Shown: positions 55,343 to 64,000 of the stretch, one piece after another
Layout of the letters: every line of letters begins with the position of its first letter
Numbering within the stretch: the stretch's first letter is position 1
NCBI RefSeq assembly: GCF_003363435.1
Contig: NZ_QRCT01000013.1
Location: 1 to 64,000, forward strand
DNA from: Anaerosacchariphilus polymeriproducens
GTDB taxonomy: Bacteria; Bacillota; Clostridia; Lachnospirales; Lachnospiraceae
Direction of reading: 5' to 3'
DNA length: 64,000 nucleotides
The notes under the pieces: generated by a model
Told to the model about the DNA's origin: nothing
The model's database searches: none
The model's input: only the letters and a program-made list of their open reading frames with translations
Made by a program: the position numbers and the translations under genes

Positions 55343-57166
55343 CTATAAAAATTGCTCTAAAGCATTCATGATATAGTCTACTGAAATTTCAATACTTTTA
55401 CCTGTAGTATCAATTACAATATCTGGATTTTCAGGAGGCTCATAAGGGCTTGAAATGCCTGTGAAATTGGGGATCTCTCCTGTTCTTCCTTTCTTATACA
55501 ATCCTTTAACATCTCTCTTTTCACATTCTTCCAACGGAGTACTTACATACACTTCAACAAAGCAGTCACCAATGATTTCTCTGGCACTTTGTCTATCTCT
55601 TGCATAAGGAGATATAAAGGATGTCAGTGAAATTAGACCTGCGTCATTCATCAGCTTACTTACTTCAGATACTCTCCGGATATTTTCTATTCGATCAGTC
55701 TCTTTAAATCCAAGGTTTTTATTGAGCCCTAAACGAATATTATCCCCATCTAAGGATATTGTATGTTTTCCCATAGATATCAAACGTTTTTCAACTTCAT
55801 TCACAAGTGTAGATTTCCCTGCACCGGACAATCCTGTAAACCAAATGGTAAGTGGTTTCTGTCCCTTTTGTTTAGCACGAAATTCTCTTGTAATATCCAT
55901 ATCATGCCATGTTAAATTTTCACTTCGTCTTAAAGTATGTTCTATAACTCCACAAGCCGATGTCATATTATTGATACGATCAATCAGGATAAAACTTCCT
56001 AAAACCTTGTTATTCTTAAATTTATCAAAAACAATTTTATTAGCAACTGATATATCACAGACTGCGATTTCATTCTTCAGTACCTGATCTGTCTGTATAT
56101 GTTCACCTTCATTGATATCAATCTTATATTTTATTTTCATTAATGTTGCCGGGACTACTCGTGTACCTACTTTTAAAAAATAATTTTTCCCTGATACCAG
56201 TTCCTGGTCATCCATCCAAAGAAGTGTTGCGGTAAATAAATTACTGACATAAATGTTTGTATCTTTATACAAAACACAGCCTCGTGATACATCCACTTCT
56301 CTATCTAACTGAATCGTTACTGCCTGTCCTTTCATTGCTCTGTCTGCTTGTCTGTCTGTTACAAATATATCTTTTATTTTTGCCGTCTCTTTACTCGGTA
56401 ATACAGTCACTTCATCCCCAATGCAAATTTCACCGGCTTCAATTTGTCCCTGAAATCCTCTAAACGTATGATCCGGTCTGTTAACACGCTGGACAGGCAT
56501 GATAAATCCTGCATCATCATCTTCATCAGTCATATCAATTTCTTCTAAATAAGTTAATAAAGGTTTTCCCTGATACCATTGCATCTTATCTGATAACTTT
56601 GTAATATTATCTCCCTCTGTTGCTGACACCGGAATCAAACAAAGACTGTCAAATTCAAATTCAGAAGCAAGTCTCCTTATTTTTTTTCTTATACTTTCAT
56701 ATCTTTCCTTTTCATAATGTATTAAATCCATCTTATTAACCGCAAAAACCATATGCTTAATACCCATTAAAGCACAGATTCTTGTATGCCGTCTTGTCTG
56801 ATCTAATACACCTTGAGAAGCATCCACTAATATAATCGCTAAGTCTGCAAAAGAGGCTCCTACCGCCATATTTCTAGTATATTCTTCATGACCCGGTGTA
56901 TCTGCTACGATAAAGCTGCGTCTTTCTGTAGTAAAATATCGATAAGCAACGTCAATCGTGATACCTTGTTCTCTTTCAGCCATTAATCCATCTAATAATA
57001 ATGAATAATCTATTTCTCCATTTCTACTACCAACTTTACTATCCAATTCCAGAGCTCTTTCTTGATCTGCAAATAATAGTTTAGCATCATACAGCATGTG
57101 ACCAATTAATGTAGATTTGCCATCATCTACACTTCCACATGTAATAAATTTTAATAAACTCTGCAT
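55343..57166 (-). CDS. cysNC: Fused ATP sulfurylase GTPase subunit and APS kinase (CysNC)
   Basis: A 607-residue fusion. Residues 1-420 are the EF-Tu-like CysN GTPase (GSVDDGKSTLIG, DTPGHEEYTRN, VNKMD), which drives APS formation with CysD. Residues about 430-607 are APS kinase (GLSGAGKSTLVNEVE, DGDNIRLGLN, ISPYARDRQSAR), which makes PAPS. The start at 57166 follows the cysD stop with one base between; 30 extra codons upstream lie inside cysD. No APS or PAPS reductase gene is nearby. Confidence 0.95.
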   Translation of the reverse strand: MQSLLKFITCGSVDDGKSTLIGHMLYDAKLLFADQERALELDSKVGSRNGEIDYSLLLDGLMAEREQGITIDVAYRYFTTERRSFIVADTPGHEEYTRNMAVGASFADLAIILVDASQGVLDQTRRHTRICALMGIKHMVFAVNKMDLIHYEKERYESIRKKIRRLASEFEFDSLCLIPVSATEGDNITKLSDKMQWYQGKPLLTYLEEIDMTDEDDDAGFIMPVQRVNRPDHTFRGFQGQIEAGEICIGDEVTVLPSKETAKIKDIFVTDRQADRAMKGQAVTIQLDREVDVSRGCVLYKDTNIYVSNLFTATLLWMDDQELVSGKNYFLKVGTRVVPATLMKIKYKIDINEGEHIQTDQVLKNEIAVCDISVANKIVFDKFKNNKVLGSFILIDRINNMTSACGVIEHTLRRSENLTWHDMDITREFRAKQKGQKPLTIWFTGLSGAGKSTLVNEVEKRLISMGKHTISLDGDNIRLGLNKNLGFKETDRIENIRRVSEVSKLMNDAGLISLTSFISPYARDRQSAREIIGDCFVEVYVSTPLEECEKRDVKGLYKKGRTGEIPNFTGISSPYEPPENPDIVIDTTGKSIEISVDYIMNALEQFL

Positions 57167-57167
57167 A

Positions 57168-58067
57168 TCAAAAATACCCCTCTCTCTTACGTCTTTCCAT
57201 ACTTCCAGCCGCTTCATGATCAATGACACGGCTTGTCCTTTCTGATGAAACTGCACTTAATGTTTCCTCAATAATAGTATCCAATGTATCTGCATCAGAT
57301 TCTATTCCACCAGTTAATGGATAACAACCAAGAGTTCTAAATCTTACTTTCTTTAACTGCACTTTATCTTCCGGATACAAAGGCATCCTATCATCATCCA
57401 CCATTATAATATTACCGTCTCGATAAATAACTGGTCTTTCTTTTGCAAAATACAATGGTACTATATTTATATTTTCTCTACGTATATACTGCCAGATATC
57501 TTTTTCTGTCCAATTAGAGAGTGGAAAAACCCGAATACTTTCACCTTTAAAAATTTTTGTATTGTATAATTTCCACATTTCCGGACGCTGATTTTTGGGA
57601 TCCCATGCCTGTGCTTGATTTCGGAATGAAAAAATACGTTCTTTTGCTCTTGATTTTTCTTCATCTCTACGTCCACCGCCAAATGCCGCTGTAAATCCAT
57701 AAAACTCTAATGCCTGCTTTAATGCTTGTGTTTTCATGATATCTGTATAAGCAGCTCCGTGATCAAAAGGATTAATCCCTTGTTCAATCCCTTCTTGATT
57801 AGAATGTACCAGCATCTCAATGCCGAATTTTTCAGCAGATTTGTCACGAAATTCTATCATTTCTTTAAACTTCCATGTAGTATCAATATGCAAAAAAGGA
57901 AACGGTGGTTTCTCTGGATAAAATGCTTTCAAAGCCAAATGTAGCATAACTGAGCTGTCTTTTCCAATTGAATATAACATAACAGGTTTTTCGCATTCAG
58001 CTGCAACTTCCCGCATGATATAGATAGCCTCCGCTTCAAGTTTATCTAAATGTGATAATTCATTCAT
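57168..58067 (-). CDS. cysD: Sulfate adenylyltransferase subunit 2 (CysD)
   Basis: Catalytic ATP sulfurylase subunit of 299 residues. PP-loop [13 protein letters not shown] near residue 33, [28 protein letters not shown] and the [10 protein letters not shown] motif. The start at 58067 has GGGAGG upstream; 58 in-frame codons further up lie in the non-coding leader. First gene of the cysD-cysNC-CHR-RR-HK-ASST run. The leader 58068-58205 shows no clear -35/-10 pair or known riboswitch. Confidence 0.95.
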   Translation of the reverse strand: MNELSHLDKLEAEAIYIMREVAAECEKPVMLYSIGKDSSVMLHLALKAFYPEKPPFPFLHIDTTWKFKEMIEFRDKSAEKFGIEMLVHSNQEGIEQGINPFDHGAAYTDIMKTQALKQALEFYGFTAAFGGGRRDEEKSRAKERIFSFRNQAQAWDPKNQRPEMWKLYNTKIFKGESIRVFPLSNWTEKDIWQYIRRENINIVPLYFAKERPVIYRDGNIIMVDDDRMPLYPEDKVQLKKVRFRTLGCYPLTGGIESDADTLDTIIEETLSAVSSERTSRVIDHEAAGSMERRKREGYF

Positions 58068-58205
58068 ACAATTCCTCCCGACTAATATAAAACCCAAATT
58101 GTTATAATTATATTGAAGAAATGTGATGGAAATATGTGAATCATGTCGATAATACCTTACTAGCATATGAAAAATTCGAGATTTAATTCTATATAATTTG
58201 TCACA

Positions 58206-58234
58206 TTGTATATCCATAATACATATGTTATAAT
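58206..58234 (+). promoter_or_regulatory. Promoter of the universal stress protein gene
   Basis: Plus strand TTGTAT (58206-58211), 17-bp spacer, TATAAT (58229-58234) with a TG extension, 36 bp before the ATG. Confidence 0.75.
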
Positions 58235-58270
58235 AAAGCAATCTGATTATGATACAAAGGAGGAATCAAA

Positions 58271-58723
58271 ATGAAAACAATTGTAATCCCAGTTGATGGA
58301 TCTGAATTTTCAAAAAAAGCGATGGAAAAGGGGAAAGAAATTGCTTCTATCGTAGATTGCAAAATCATACTTTTGAGCGTTTCAACTTTTACATTTCCAA
58401 ATTTTCCGGTAGAATCTACGGAATATGCGAAAAGTATATACGACGATAAAAATTTAATTGCAACCAAAGCGAAAGAACTTACTAAAAATTATTTGAAAGA
58501 AGGAAAGGAATCCTTTGGTGATTTATCAGAAAAAGTAGAGACAGTCCTCTTAGAAGGAAATCCTGCATCTAAAATATTAGAATACTTAGAAGATAATGAG
58601 GTCGATTTAGTAATTATGGGTTCCAGGGGCGTAAGCAGTTCTGGAATACACCGACTTTTAGTTGGAAGTGTTACTACAAAAGTTCTACATATGGCTAAAC
58701 AACCAATTTTAGTAATTAAATAA
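58271..58723 (+). CDS. Universal stress protein, UspA family
   Basis: A 150-residue nucleotide-binding protein with the Usp fold: start IVIPVDGSEFSKKAMEKG, and the ATP-type motif IMGSRGVSSSGIHRLLVGSVT near residues 117-137, with GSVT at its end. The G2XG9G(S/T) spacing suggests an ATP-binding form. AAAGGAGG precedes the ATG. It is a single gene, divergent from cysD. Its specific role is unknown. Confidence 0.9.
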   Translation: MKTIVIPVDGSEFSKKAMEKGKEIASIVDCKIILLSVSTFTFPNFPVESTEYAKSIYDDKNLIATKAKELTKNYLKEGKESFGDLSEKVETVLLEGNPASKILEYLEDNEVDLVIMGSRGVSSSGIHRLLVGSVTTKVLHMAKQPILVIK

Positions 58724-58740
58724 TTTATACATATAGCAAT

Positions 58741-58766
58741 GCGCCTTCATCATAAATTGAAGGCGC
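58741..58766. terminator. Hairpin between convergent usp and thioesterase genes
   Basis: GCGCCTTCA (58741-58749) pairs with TGAAGGCGC (58758-58766). The T-run is weak (TTCGTTAT), so it may be a moderate bidirectional terminator. Confidence 0.6.
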
Positions 58767-58782
58767 TTCGTTATATATGAAA

Positions 58783-59265
58783 TCAGAACCCTTCTATCTT
58801 TCTCATCTTACGCAGCTCTGAACGTTTTACTCCAGCCTCCCATTCTGCTTTTTCCGTTTCTCCCTCAACAATTAAAGATGGTACTTTCATAGGTCTATAT
58901 TTTTCATCCATAGCAACCATAACTACATAGGCTCGATTAATCATAGCCCTCATGCCATCCATAGATTCTACATAAGTATCTACACGTACTTCCATAGAAG
59001 TTCTTCCGACATATGTCAAATGACCAACCAGCACTACAATATCATTGGTCACTGCACCTTTTTTGAATATCAGATTATCAATTGCTGCAGTTACCGGATT
59101 TGCATGTGCATGTCGTCTTGCTACAATACTTGCAATTTCATCTATCCAGGCAAGCAATTGTCCACCAAACAGATGTCCACTCTCATTTATGTGTTTTGGC
59201 ATTAAAATATAAGCTTGTTCAACCTTAGACTCACTTACTCTTCGAGCATTTTTATCATTTGTCAT
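58783..59265 (-). CDS. Acyl-CoA thioesterase, hotdog fold
   Basis: Predicted cytoplasmic acyl-CoA hydrolase of 160 residues, YciA/BFIT-like. Hotdog signature HLFGGQLLAWIDEIASIVARRHA near residue 32-54, with the conserved Asp in WIDE, and RTSMEVRVDTY. TTGGGAGG precedes the ATG. Single gene. The substrate chain length cannot be judged. Confidence 0.88.
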   Translation of the reverse strand: MTNDKNARRVSESKVEQAYILMPKHINESGHLFGGQLLAWIDEIASIVARRHAHANPVTAAIDNLIFKKGAVTNDIVVLVGHLTYVGRTSMEVRVDTYVESMDGMRAMINRAYVVMVAMDEKYRPMKVPSLIVEGETEKAEWEAGVKRSELRKMRKIEGF

Positions 59266-59356
59266 ATAAACCTCCCAATAAAATATAAAATTGTTGATTG
59301 ATTCTATTTTAATTATTAACTATTTTACAAGAACCAATCCATTAATGCCAGAATTA

Positions 59357-61156
59357 TTATTCCTTTTCCTCTAATAATCCAGCCATTTTCAAAATATATT
59401 TTGCATTTGTAGTTCTACATTTTCCATCTCTTAATTTATAATCAAAACATATTTTGTCCTCTTCATAGTATTCTTGAAAATGATGATTTGTTCCTTTCAC
59501 TTTTCTTTCATCAATCAAATTACATAACTCAAAATCATGCGTGGAAATCAGCGCAATAATATGCTTCTTATTTAAATTTTTAATAATTTCCTTCGCGCCG
59601 ATAATACGATCAGAAGAATTAGTTCCTTTGAATATTTCGTCTATCAGAACCATCATACCCTTTTTCTGCTTTGCATACTCAATCATTTCTTTTATCCGTA
59701 AAACTTCTCCATAAAATGAAGATATTCCTTTGGTAACGTCATCCATCACCCGCATGGAAGTGAAGATTTTCATTTTTGATAATTTCATTTCTTTTGCACA
59801 TACCGGTGCTCCTGCATAAGCCAAAACCATGTTTATTCCTATCGTCCGCATAAAAGTAGTCTTTCCCGACATATTAGATCCGGTTATAATTTGAATTCCT
59901 TGTTCAATTTTGAACGAATTTGAAATTGCTTTCTCTTTTGCTATTAATGGATGAGCTGCCTCATAAACTTCTAAATCAGGTTCTTTATTATCTACTATGA
60001 TTGGAAAAACCACATCTCTATCCACACCCAGTATTGATAAACTGATCAGTGCCTCTAACTCTCCAATCACTTGAAACAAATCAAACATACTGGAACCATA
60101 TTCTTTTTTCCACTTTTCAAGGAATTTTATGCAATGTATATCATACATCAATAAAACCTGTAGAAATATGTGTATATAAGGATTCGTTCTTACCATTAAC
60201 GCTTCTTTTAAATGATACAACTGATAGATTCCTTTTGAAAGATTCCCCTGCATTCCAATCTTTTTCTGTAATCCTTTTAAATATTCTGATTTAAAAGGAG
60301 TTTTTTCTATACTCTTAACTATTTTTACATAATTATCAATGCCTGTACAGAAACGAAAAAGACAATTCGTTATTTTTCTATTCCTATAAGTGATAAAATA
60401 AGAACTTATTGTTTGAATAAATAATAATGAAAGTGGTACTTGTATCAGAAAAACTCCCTTAATATATAAACCAATAGATAAAAACAACAAAATCGGAAAA
60501 ATGTATGAACTTATACGTAGGAAAGGATTCATAAGACCTTCTTTCATTTCTAAAAATCTCAAGAAACTTTCATACCATTTTTTATCAGTCTTTTCATTCT
60601 TTTTATCAATTAGCATACTTAAGATTTCAAATTCTATTGCAAAATCCTGATTTTCTAATAAGTCCTTAACTGCTTCCTGTCTTTCAGATATAATATTTAT
60701 TTTCGGATCCTGTTCCATTAAAAAAGCAGCAAGTTTTTTCTTTCCTTCAGGAGTGCTGGCCACACACAAATATTGATATAAAGAATCTTTTCCTAATATA
60801 TCCAAATTTCGTTCAACATTTGAGTTATCAGTTAAAAAAACTTCTCCTGTTTCTTCAAACTTTATCCAATCGCCTCTATTTCTATCTTCTCTTTTATTTA
60901 TCACAAAAAGCCTGGTTTTTAGATATTCAAGTTCTTCATTCAATCTTTTATGTATCATAACTAAAATTAAAAAGATTATTCCAGAAAAAACAAAACTTAT
61001 CTTATAATATAAATTTTTATCCGTTACACTGAAAATTAAAAAAAGGATTCCTATAAGGCCTATAAATAAGCGTAGATTTGAAATTATTTTAAATTTCTTT
61101 TCAACCTGTTCTATCTCATCATTCACTTTTTTTATGTTTTTTTCATAATTAAACAT
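59357..61156 (-). CDS. MutS-family ATPase with membrane segments
   Basis: A 599-residue MutS-related protein. The C-terminal ATPase is intact: TGSNMSGKTTFMRTIG (Walker A near residue 429), MMVLIDEIFKGTNSSDR (Walker B) and ISTHDFEL. The MutS mismatch-recognition domains are missing. Hydrophobic pairs near residues 29-75 and 215-255 suggest membrane anchoring, unusual for a mismatch-repair protein but seen in this clostridial subfamily. The start at 61156 has GGAGGG upstream. Function unknown; it should not be called MutS or MutS2. Confidence 0.85.
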   Translation of the reverse strand: MFNYEKNIKKVNDEIEQVEKKFKIISNLRLFIGLIGILFLIFSVTDKNLYYKISFVFSGIIFLILVMIHKRLNEELEYLKTRLFVINKREDRNRGDWIKFEETGEVFLTDNSNVERNLDILGKDSLYQYLCVASTPEGKKKLAAFLMEQDPKINIISERQEAVKDLLENQDFAIEFEILSMLIDKKNEKTDKKWYESFLRFLEMKEGLMNPFLRISSYIFPILLFLSIGLYIKGVFLIQVPLSLLFIQTISSYFITYRNRKITNCLFRFCTGIDNYVKIVKSIEKTPFKSEYLKGLQKKIGMQGNLSKGIYQLYHLKEALMVRTNPYIHIFLQVLLMYDIHCIKFLEKWKKEYGSSMFDLFQVIGELEALISLSILGVDRDVVFPIIVDNKEPDLEVYEAAHPLIAKEKAISNSFKIEQGIQIITGSNMSGKTTFMRTIGINMVLAYAGAPVCAKEMKLSKMKIFTSMRVMDDVTKGISSFYGEVLRIKEMIEYAKQKKGMMVLIDEIFKGTNSSDRIIGAKEIIKNLNKKHIIALISTHDFELCNLIDERKVKGTNHHFQEYYEEDKICFDYKLRDGKCRTTNAKYILKMAGLLEEKE

Positions 61157-61272
61157 AAATCCCTCCATACATTTATATTTTTACTAATTCATTTATTATA
61201 ACTTTTTATAATAACTTTTTCTACCTTTTCTAGTTAAGTCTTATTATTTATTCTGATGTAGTTTTCTAAATT

Positions 61273-61311
61273 AAAAGACCAGAATTATCATAAATCCGAT
61301 AATTCTGGTCT
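61273..61311 (-). terminator. Terminator after efp
   Basis: Perfect 14-bp stem AGACCAGAATTATC/GATAATTCTGGTCT (61276-61289 with 61298-61311) with TTTTAATTT following on the minus strand. Confidence 0.88.
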
Positions 61312-61343
61312 TATATTATCTTTTACTTATGAATGAATCAAAA

Positions 61344-61901
61344 CTATACTCTAGATAAATACTCACCTGTTCTTGTATCAATTTTGATAACATCATTTTG
61401 TTCTACAAACAAAGGTACATAAACCGTAGCGCCTGTTTCTACTACAGCAGGTTTGGTCGCTCCTTGTGCAGTATCACCTTTGAATCCGGGTTCTGTATCT
61501 GTAATCTGTAATTCAACAAATAATGGTGGCTCTACTGCAAAAACATTTCCATTGTGAGAACATATCTTTACCATCTCATTTTCTTTAACAAATTTCAATG
61601 CATCGCCAATAGATTCTTCATTTAATGCAATTTGTTCATAAGTTTCTACATCCATAAAATGATATAAATCACCATCAGAATATAAATACTGCATATCATT
61701 TCTATCTATACGAGCTTGCGGGCATTTCTCATTAGGTCTGAATGTTTTTTCTACAACCCCGCCATTTCTTATATTTTTTAATTTGGTACGAACAAAAGCT
61801 GCACCCTTCCCTGGTTTTACATGCTGAAATTCAATAATTTGATAAATGTTATTATCTAACTCTATTGTAATACCATTTCTAAAATCTCCTGCTGATATCA
61901 T
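61344..61901 (-). CDS. efp: Elongation factor P
   Basis: Relieves ribosome stalling at proline runs; 185 residues, normal length. The tip loop reads [14 protein letters not shown] with Lys near residue 32, and the C-terminal OB domain has [24 protein letters not shown]. No modification enzyme is visible in the window. AAGGAGG precedes the ATG. Last in yqeG-Xaa-Pro peptidase-rpiB-efp. Confidence 0.96.
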   Translation of the reverse strand: MISAGDFRNGITIELDNNIYQIIEFQHVKPGKGAAFVRTKLKNIRNGGVVEKTFRPNEKCPQARIDRNDMQYLYSDGDLYHFMDVETYEQIALNEESIGDALKFVKENEMVKICSHNGNVFAVEPPLFVELQITDTEPGFKGDTAQGATKPAVVETGATVYVPLFVEQNDVIKIDTRTGEYLSRV

Positions 61902-61994
61902 ACTGATATTCCTCCTTCAAATACGCTTATGGACATACCCGTCCTTTCACTTCGTTTTATTTTATAATAAAACGATAGATTTTTCAACTGTTTT

Positions 61995-62432
61995 TTACAT
62001 TTCAATCGCGGAGATCATATCAACACGTCTTTGATGACGTTCTCCTTCATATTCAGCATCTAAATAAGCATCTACAATTGCTTTTGCAACTTCTACTCCT
62101 ACTATTCTCGCTCCAAATGCTATAACATTAGCATTATTATGTTCCTTGGTCAATCTTGCACTTACCGGTTCACTACAAACTGCTGCACGAACACCTTTTA
62201 CCTTATTTGCAGCAATTGAAATCCCGATACCGGTTCCACAGATCAAAACGCCACACTCTGCCTCATTGTTCACGACGGCCTTCCCAACAGCTTCTCCGAA
62301 ATTAGGATAGTCACAACTCTCATTGGTATTTGTACCAAAATCGATCAATTCATGTCCTTTTCCTTCTAAATATGCTTTTATTTCATTTTTTAGTTCCACT
62401 GCTGCGTGGTCATTTCCTATAGCAATCTTCAT
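61995..62432 (-). CDS. rpiB: Ribose-5-phosphate isomerase B
   Basis: Interconverts ribose and ribulose 5-phosphate; 145 residues. Start IAIGNDHAAVELKNEIK, active Cys in GVLICGTGIGISIAANK (near residue 67) and HNNANVIAFGARIVG. The ribosome site is AGAGAGGT. It sits between the peptidase and efp genes, which are usual neighbours of each other. Confidence 0.95.
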   Translation of the reverse strand: MKIAIGNDHAAVELKNEIKAYLEGKGHELIDFGTNTNESCDYPNFGEAVGKAVVNNEAECGVLICGTGIGISIAANKVKGVRAAVCSEPVSARLTKEHNNANVIAFGARIVGVEVAKAIVDAYLDAEYEGERHQRRVDMISAIEM

Positions 62433-62459
62433 TTCATTAACCTCTCTCTTTGTAAAAAT

Positions 62460-63527
62460 TTATATTTCAATGAGTTCTTTGGTAGAATGCGTTAGATTTA
62501 TACATCCATCTTTCTTTACAACAACCATATCTTCAATCCGTACTCCTCCAAACCCAGGCAGATATATTCCCGGTTCTACCGTCTCAATTACATTCTCTTC
62601 TAGTATAATATTTCCTACCGGAGACAGTCTTGGTTCTTCATGAATAAACAAACCTACACTATGTCCAAGTCCATGTCCAAAGTATTCTCCATACCCTTCT
62701 TTTTCTATGATATCCCTGGCAACTTTATCTATTTCACTTCCTGTCTTACCTGCACATATTGCATCTAAAGCTGCTAATTGAGCCTTTAAGACAATTTGGT
62801 AAATTTCTTTCTGTTTTTGACTGGCTTTTCCGATAACAACTGTTCTTGTCATATCAGAACAATACCCTTCAAAAACACAACCATAGTCCATAGTAAGAAA
62901 ATCTCCCGTTTCTAATTTCCTATTCGTTGGTGTAGCATGAGGCATAGAAGAATTGATACCTGAAGCTGCGATGGTATCAAAACTTAAACCAGATGCACCA
63001 TTTCTCTTCATATGGTATTCCAATTCTGCTGCAACTTCAAGTTCAGTCATTCCTGGTTTTAATATGTTTAAAATTTCTTGAAAAGCCTTATCACCTATGG
63101 CTTCTGCCTGGGCTAACTTTTTGATTTCTTCTTCTGTTTTGACCATACGAAAAGAATTAAGTGAATTTTCTAACGCTACCCACTCTTTTAGTTTCCACAT
63201 TTGATTAAATTTAAAATATTCAAAATATTTCATATGTAGATCTTCAAATCCTAACCGTTTTACATTATCTTCTAAAATAAATTCTCCGATCCACATACCA
63301 TAATTTTTTTCTATTGATACTTCAATTACTTCAAATTCCTTTGCTTCCATTTTCGCTTGAATTGTATATCTGGTATCTGTTAACAATACGTGACGTTCAT
63401 TAGATATGTAAAGATAGCCGGTTTCGCCAGAAAATCCACTAATATAACGTATATTAAACCCATCAGATACTAAAATAGCATCTAATAGGTTTTGATTTCG
63501 TAATTCCTCAATTCGTTTTAATACCAT
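62460..63527 (-). CDS. Xaa-Pro aminopeptidase, M24 family
   Basis: Cytoplasmic metallopeptidase of 355 residues that removes the first residue before proline. The creatinase-like N domain (1-130) is followed by the pita-bread domain with metal ligands in MDYGCVFEGYCSDMTRTV (two Asp), HGLGHSVGLFIHEEP (His) and later Glu in VETVEPGIY and VRIEDMV. The start at 63527 has AAGGAAG, located inside the end of yqeG; one base separates the yqeG stop from this ATG. Confidence 0.93.
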   Translation of the reverse strand: MVLKRIEELRNQNLLDAILVSDGFNIRYISGFSGETGYLYISNERHVLLTDTRYTIQAKMEAKEFEVIEVSIEKNYGMWIGEFILEDNVKRLGFEDLHMKYFEYFKFNQMWKLKEWVALENSLNSFRMVKTEEEIKKLAQAEAIGDKAFQEILNILKPGMTELEVAAELEYHMKRNGASGLSFDTIAASGINSSMPHATPTNRKLETGDFLTMDYGCVFEGYCSDMTRTVVIGKASQKQKEIYQIVLKAQLAALDAICAGKTGSEIDKVARDIIEKEGYGEYFGHGLGHSVGLFIHEEPRLSPVGNIILEENVIETVEPGIYLPGFGGVRIEDMVVVKKDGCINLTHSTKELIEI

Positions 63528-63528
63528 C

Positions 63529-64000
63529 TTATCGCTTCCTTTTTTGATAAAAATATAGAACAATCTTTTCTAAATTACGTTTCAGAACAATCTGAATTTC
63601 CTCTTTCGGATGAATAGGTTTAACAAGGATTGCTTTGATACCGGTTCGTTTTGCCCCAAACACATCAGTAAATAATTGATCTCCAACAAAGACCGTATTG
63701 TTTAAATTGGTCCCCATGATCTTCATTGCTTTTATATAATTTTTCCTAGATGGTTTTTTGGCATCAAAAATATAATTCACCTGTACATCTTGATGAAACA
63801 TTTCTACCCGCTGTTGCTTATTGTTAGACATAAGACAACATTCAAATCCCATTTCTTTTAATTTATGAAAAAAATCAATCGCACGCTTATCTGCTTTTTC
63901 TCCATGTGGTACTAATGTATTATCAATATCAAATATGATTCCACGAAATCCTTGCTTGTGCAGCTTTTCAAAATCAATTTCATAAGTAGAATGCATATAT
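63529..64000 (-). CDS. yqeG: YqeG-family HAD phosphatase, 5' end outside the window
   Basis: HAD superfamily IIIA phosphatase with FDIDNTLVPHG (catalytic Asp pair), MSNNKQQR and VGDQLFTDVFGAKRTG. At least 155 residues are inside the window. An ATG lies four bases from the edge, but homologues carry a further 10-15 N-terminal residues and no ribosome site is visible, so the true start is probably beyond 64000. It is coupled to the peptidase gene downstream. Confidence 0.88.
   Translation of the reverse strand, partial: YMHSTYEIDFEKLHKQGFRGIIFDIDNTLVPHGEKADKRAIDFFHKLKEMGFECCLMSNNKQQRVEMFHQDVQVNYIFDAKKPSRKNYIKAMKIMGTNLNNTVFVGDQLFTDVFGAKRTGIKAILVKPIHPKEEIQIVLKRNLEKIVLYFYQKRKR

Noticed and set aside
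54953-55348. Plus-strand frame of 131 codons over the CHR transporter gene
   Set aside because: Antisense shadow of a two-domain CHR protein; no ribosome site.
58068-58205. Promoter or CymR-type site upstream of cysD
   Set aside because: TATAAT is present but no -35 at a proper distance and no convincing palindrome was found.
1-64000. CRISPR arrays, insertion sequences, prophage genes, tRNA or rRNA genes
   Set aside because: No regularly spaced repeats, transposase or phage-like proteins, or recognisable structural RNA genes were seen on reading both strands.

Overview
The window is AT-rich, densely packed DNA from a low-GC anaerobic Firmicute. Lachnospiraceae or a close clostridial relative fits best. 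The evidence is a ferredoxin-domain [FeFe] hydrogenase, FeoAB with the FeoB-associated Cys-rich peptide, a UlaA-type PTS, SpoVB-like flippase and spore-coat-like superoxide dismutase genes, a DUF1292 protein, a HgdB/activase pair, and strong Shine-Dalgarno sites (GGAGG) with consensus sigma-A promoters. No rRNA, tRNA, insertion sequence, prophage or CRISPR array was seen. Most genes lie on the minus strand.

Layout: 0-4.6 kb, BceRS two-component system and BceAB peptide-resistance transporter with a matching operator. 4.6-6.7 kb, small acidic protein and superoxide dismutase, divergent from a regulator with a molybdate-type binding domain. 6.8-10.7 kb, FecBCD-type metal or metallophore ABC operon ending in a methyltransferase and preceded by a leader-peptide/terminator attenuator. 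10.7-20.5 kb, small conserved proteins, a UvrD-like helicase, gltX, [FeFe] hydrogenase, Fur-controlled feoAB and fba. 20.6-30.2 kb, PRD regulator, ascorbate-type PTS and transketolase, then gap-pgk-tpiA. 30.3-37.5 kb, PHP phosphatase, a large double-SBP/GGDEF/EAL sensor, and a BtuFCD-type transporter behind a cobalamin riboswitch. 37.5-45 kb, iscR-iscS-iscU-mnmA with an IscR palindrome, a flippase, a YccF protein, an XRE regulator and a secreted GH43 arabinanase.

45.2-49.6 kb holds the most interesting unit. A preQ1 riboswitch with a terminator controls an operon that begins with a HgdB-like iron-sulfur protein and its ATP-driven activase and continues with queD-queE-folE-queC. This suggests a low-potential electron-injection enzyme working in 7-deazaguanine (queuosine) metabolism. 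49.6-58.1 kb is an apparent six-gene operon: cysD, fused cysNC, a CHR-family transporter, a two-component system and a cytoplasmic arylsulfotransferase. It makes PAPS with no reductase in sight, so it looks like a sulfation rather than a sulfur-assimilation module. 58.2-64 kb holds a universal stress protein, a thioesterase, a membrane MutS-like ATPase, and efp-rpiB-Xaa-Pro peptidase-yqeG (yqeG is cut by the window edge).

A recurring local feature is 3'-end compaction: in three genes the stop codon lies inside the loop of the intrinsic terminator.
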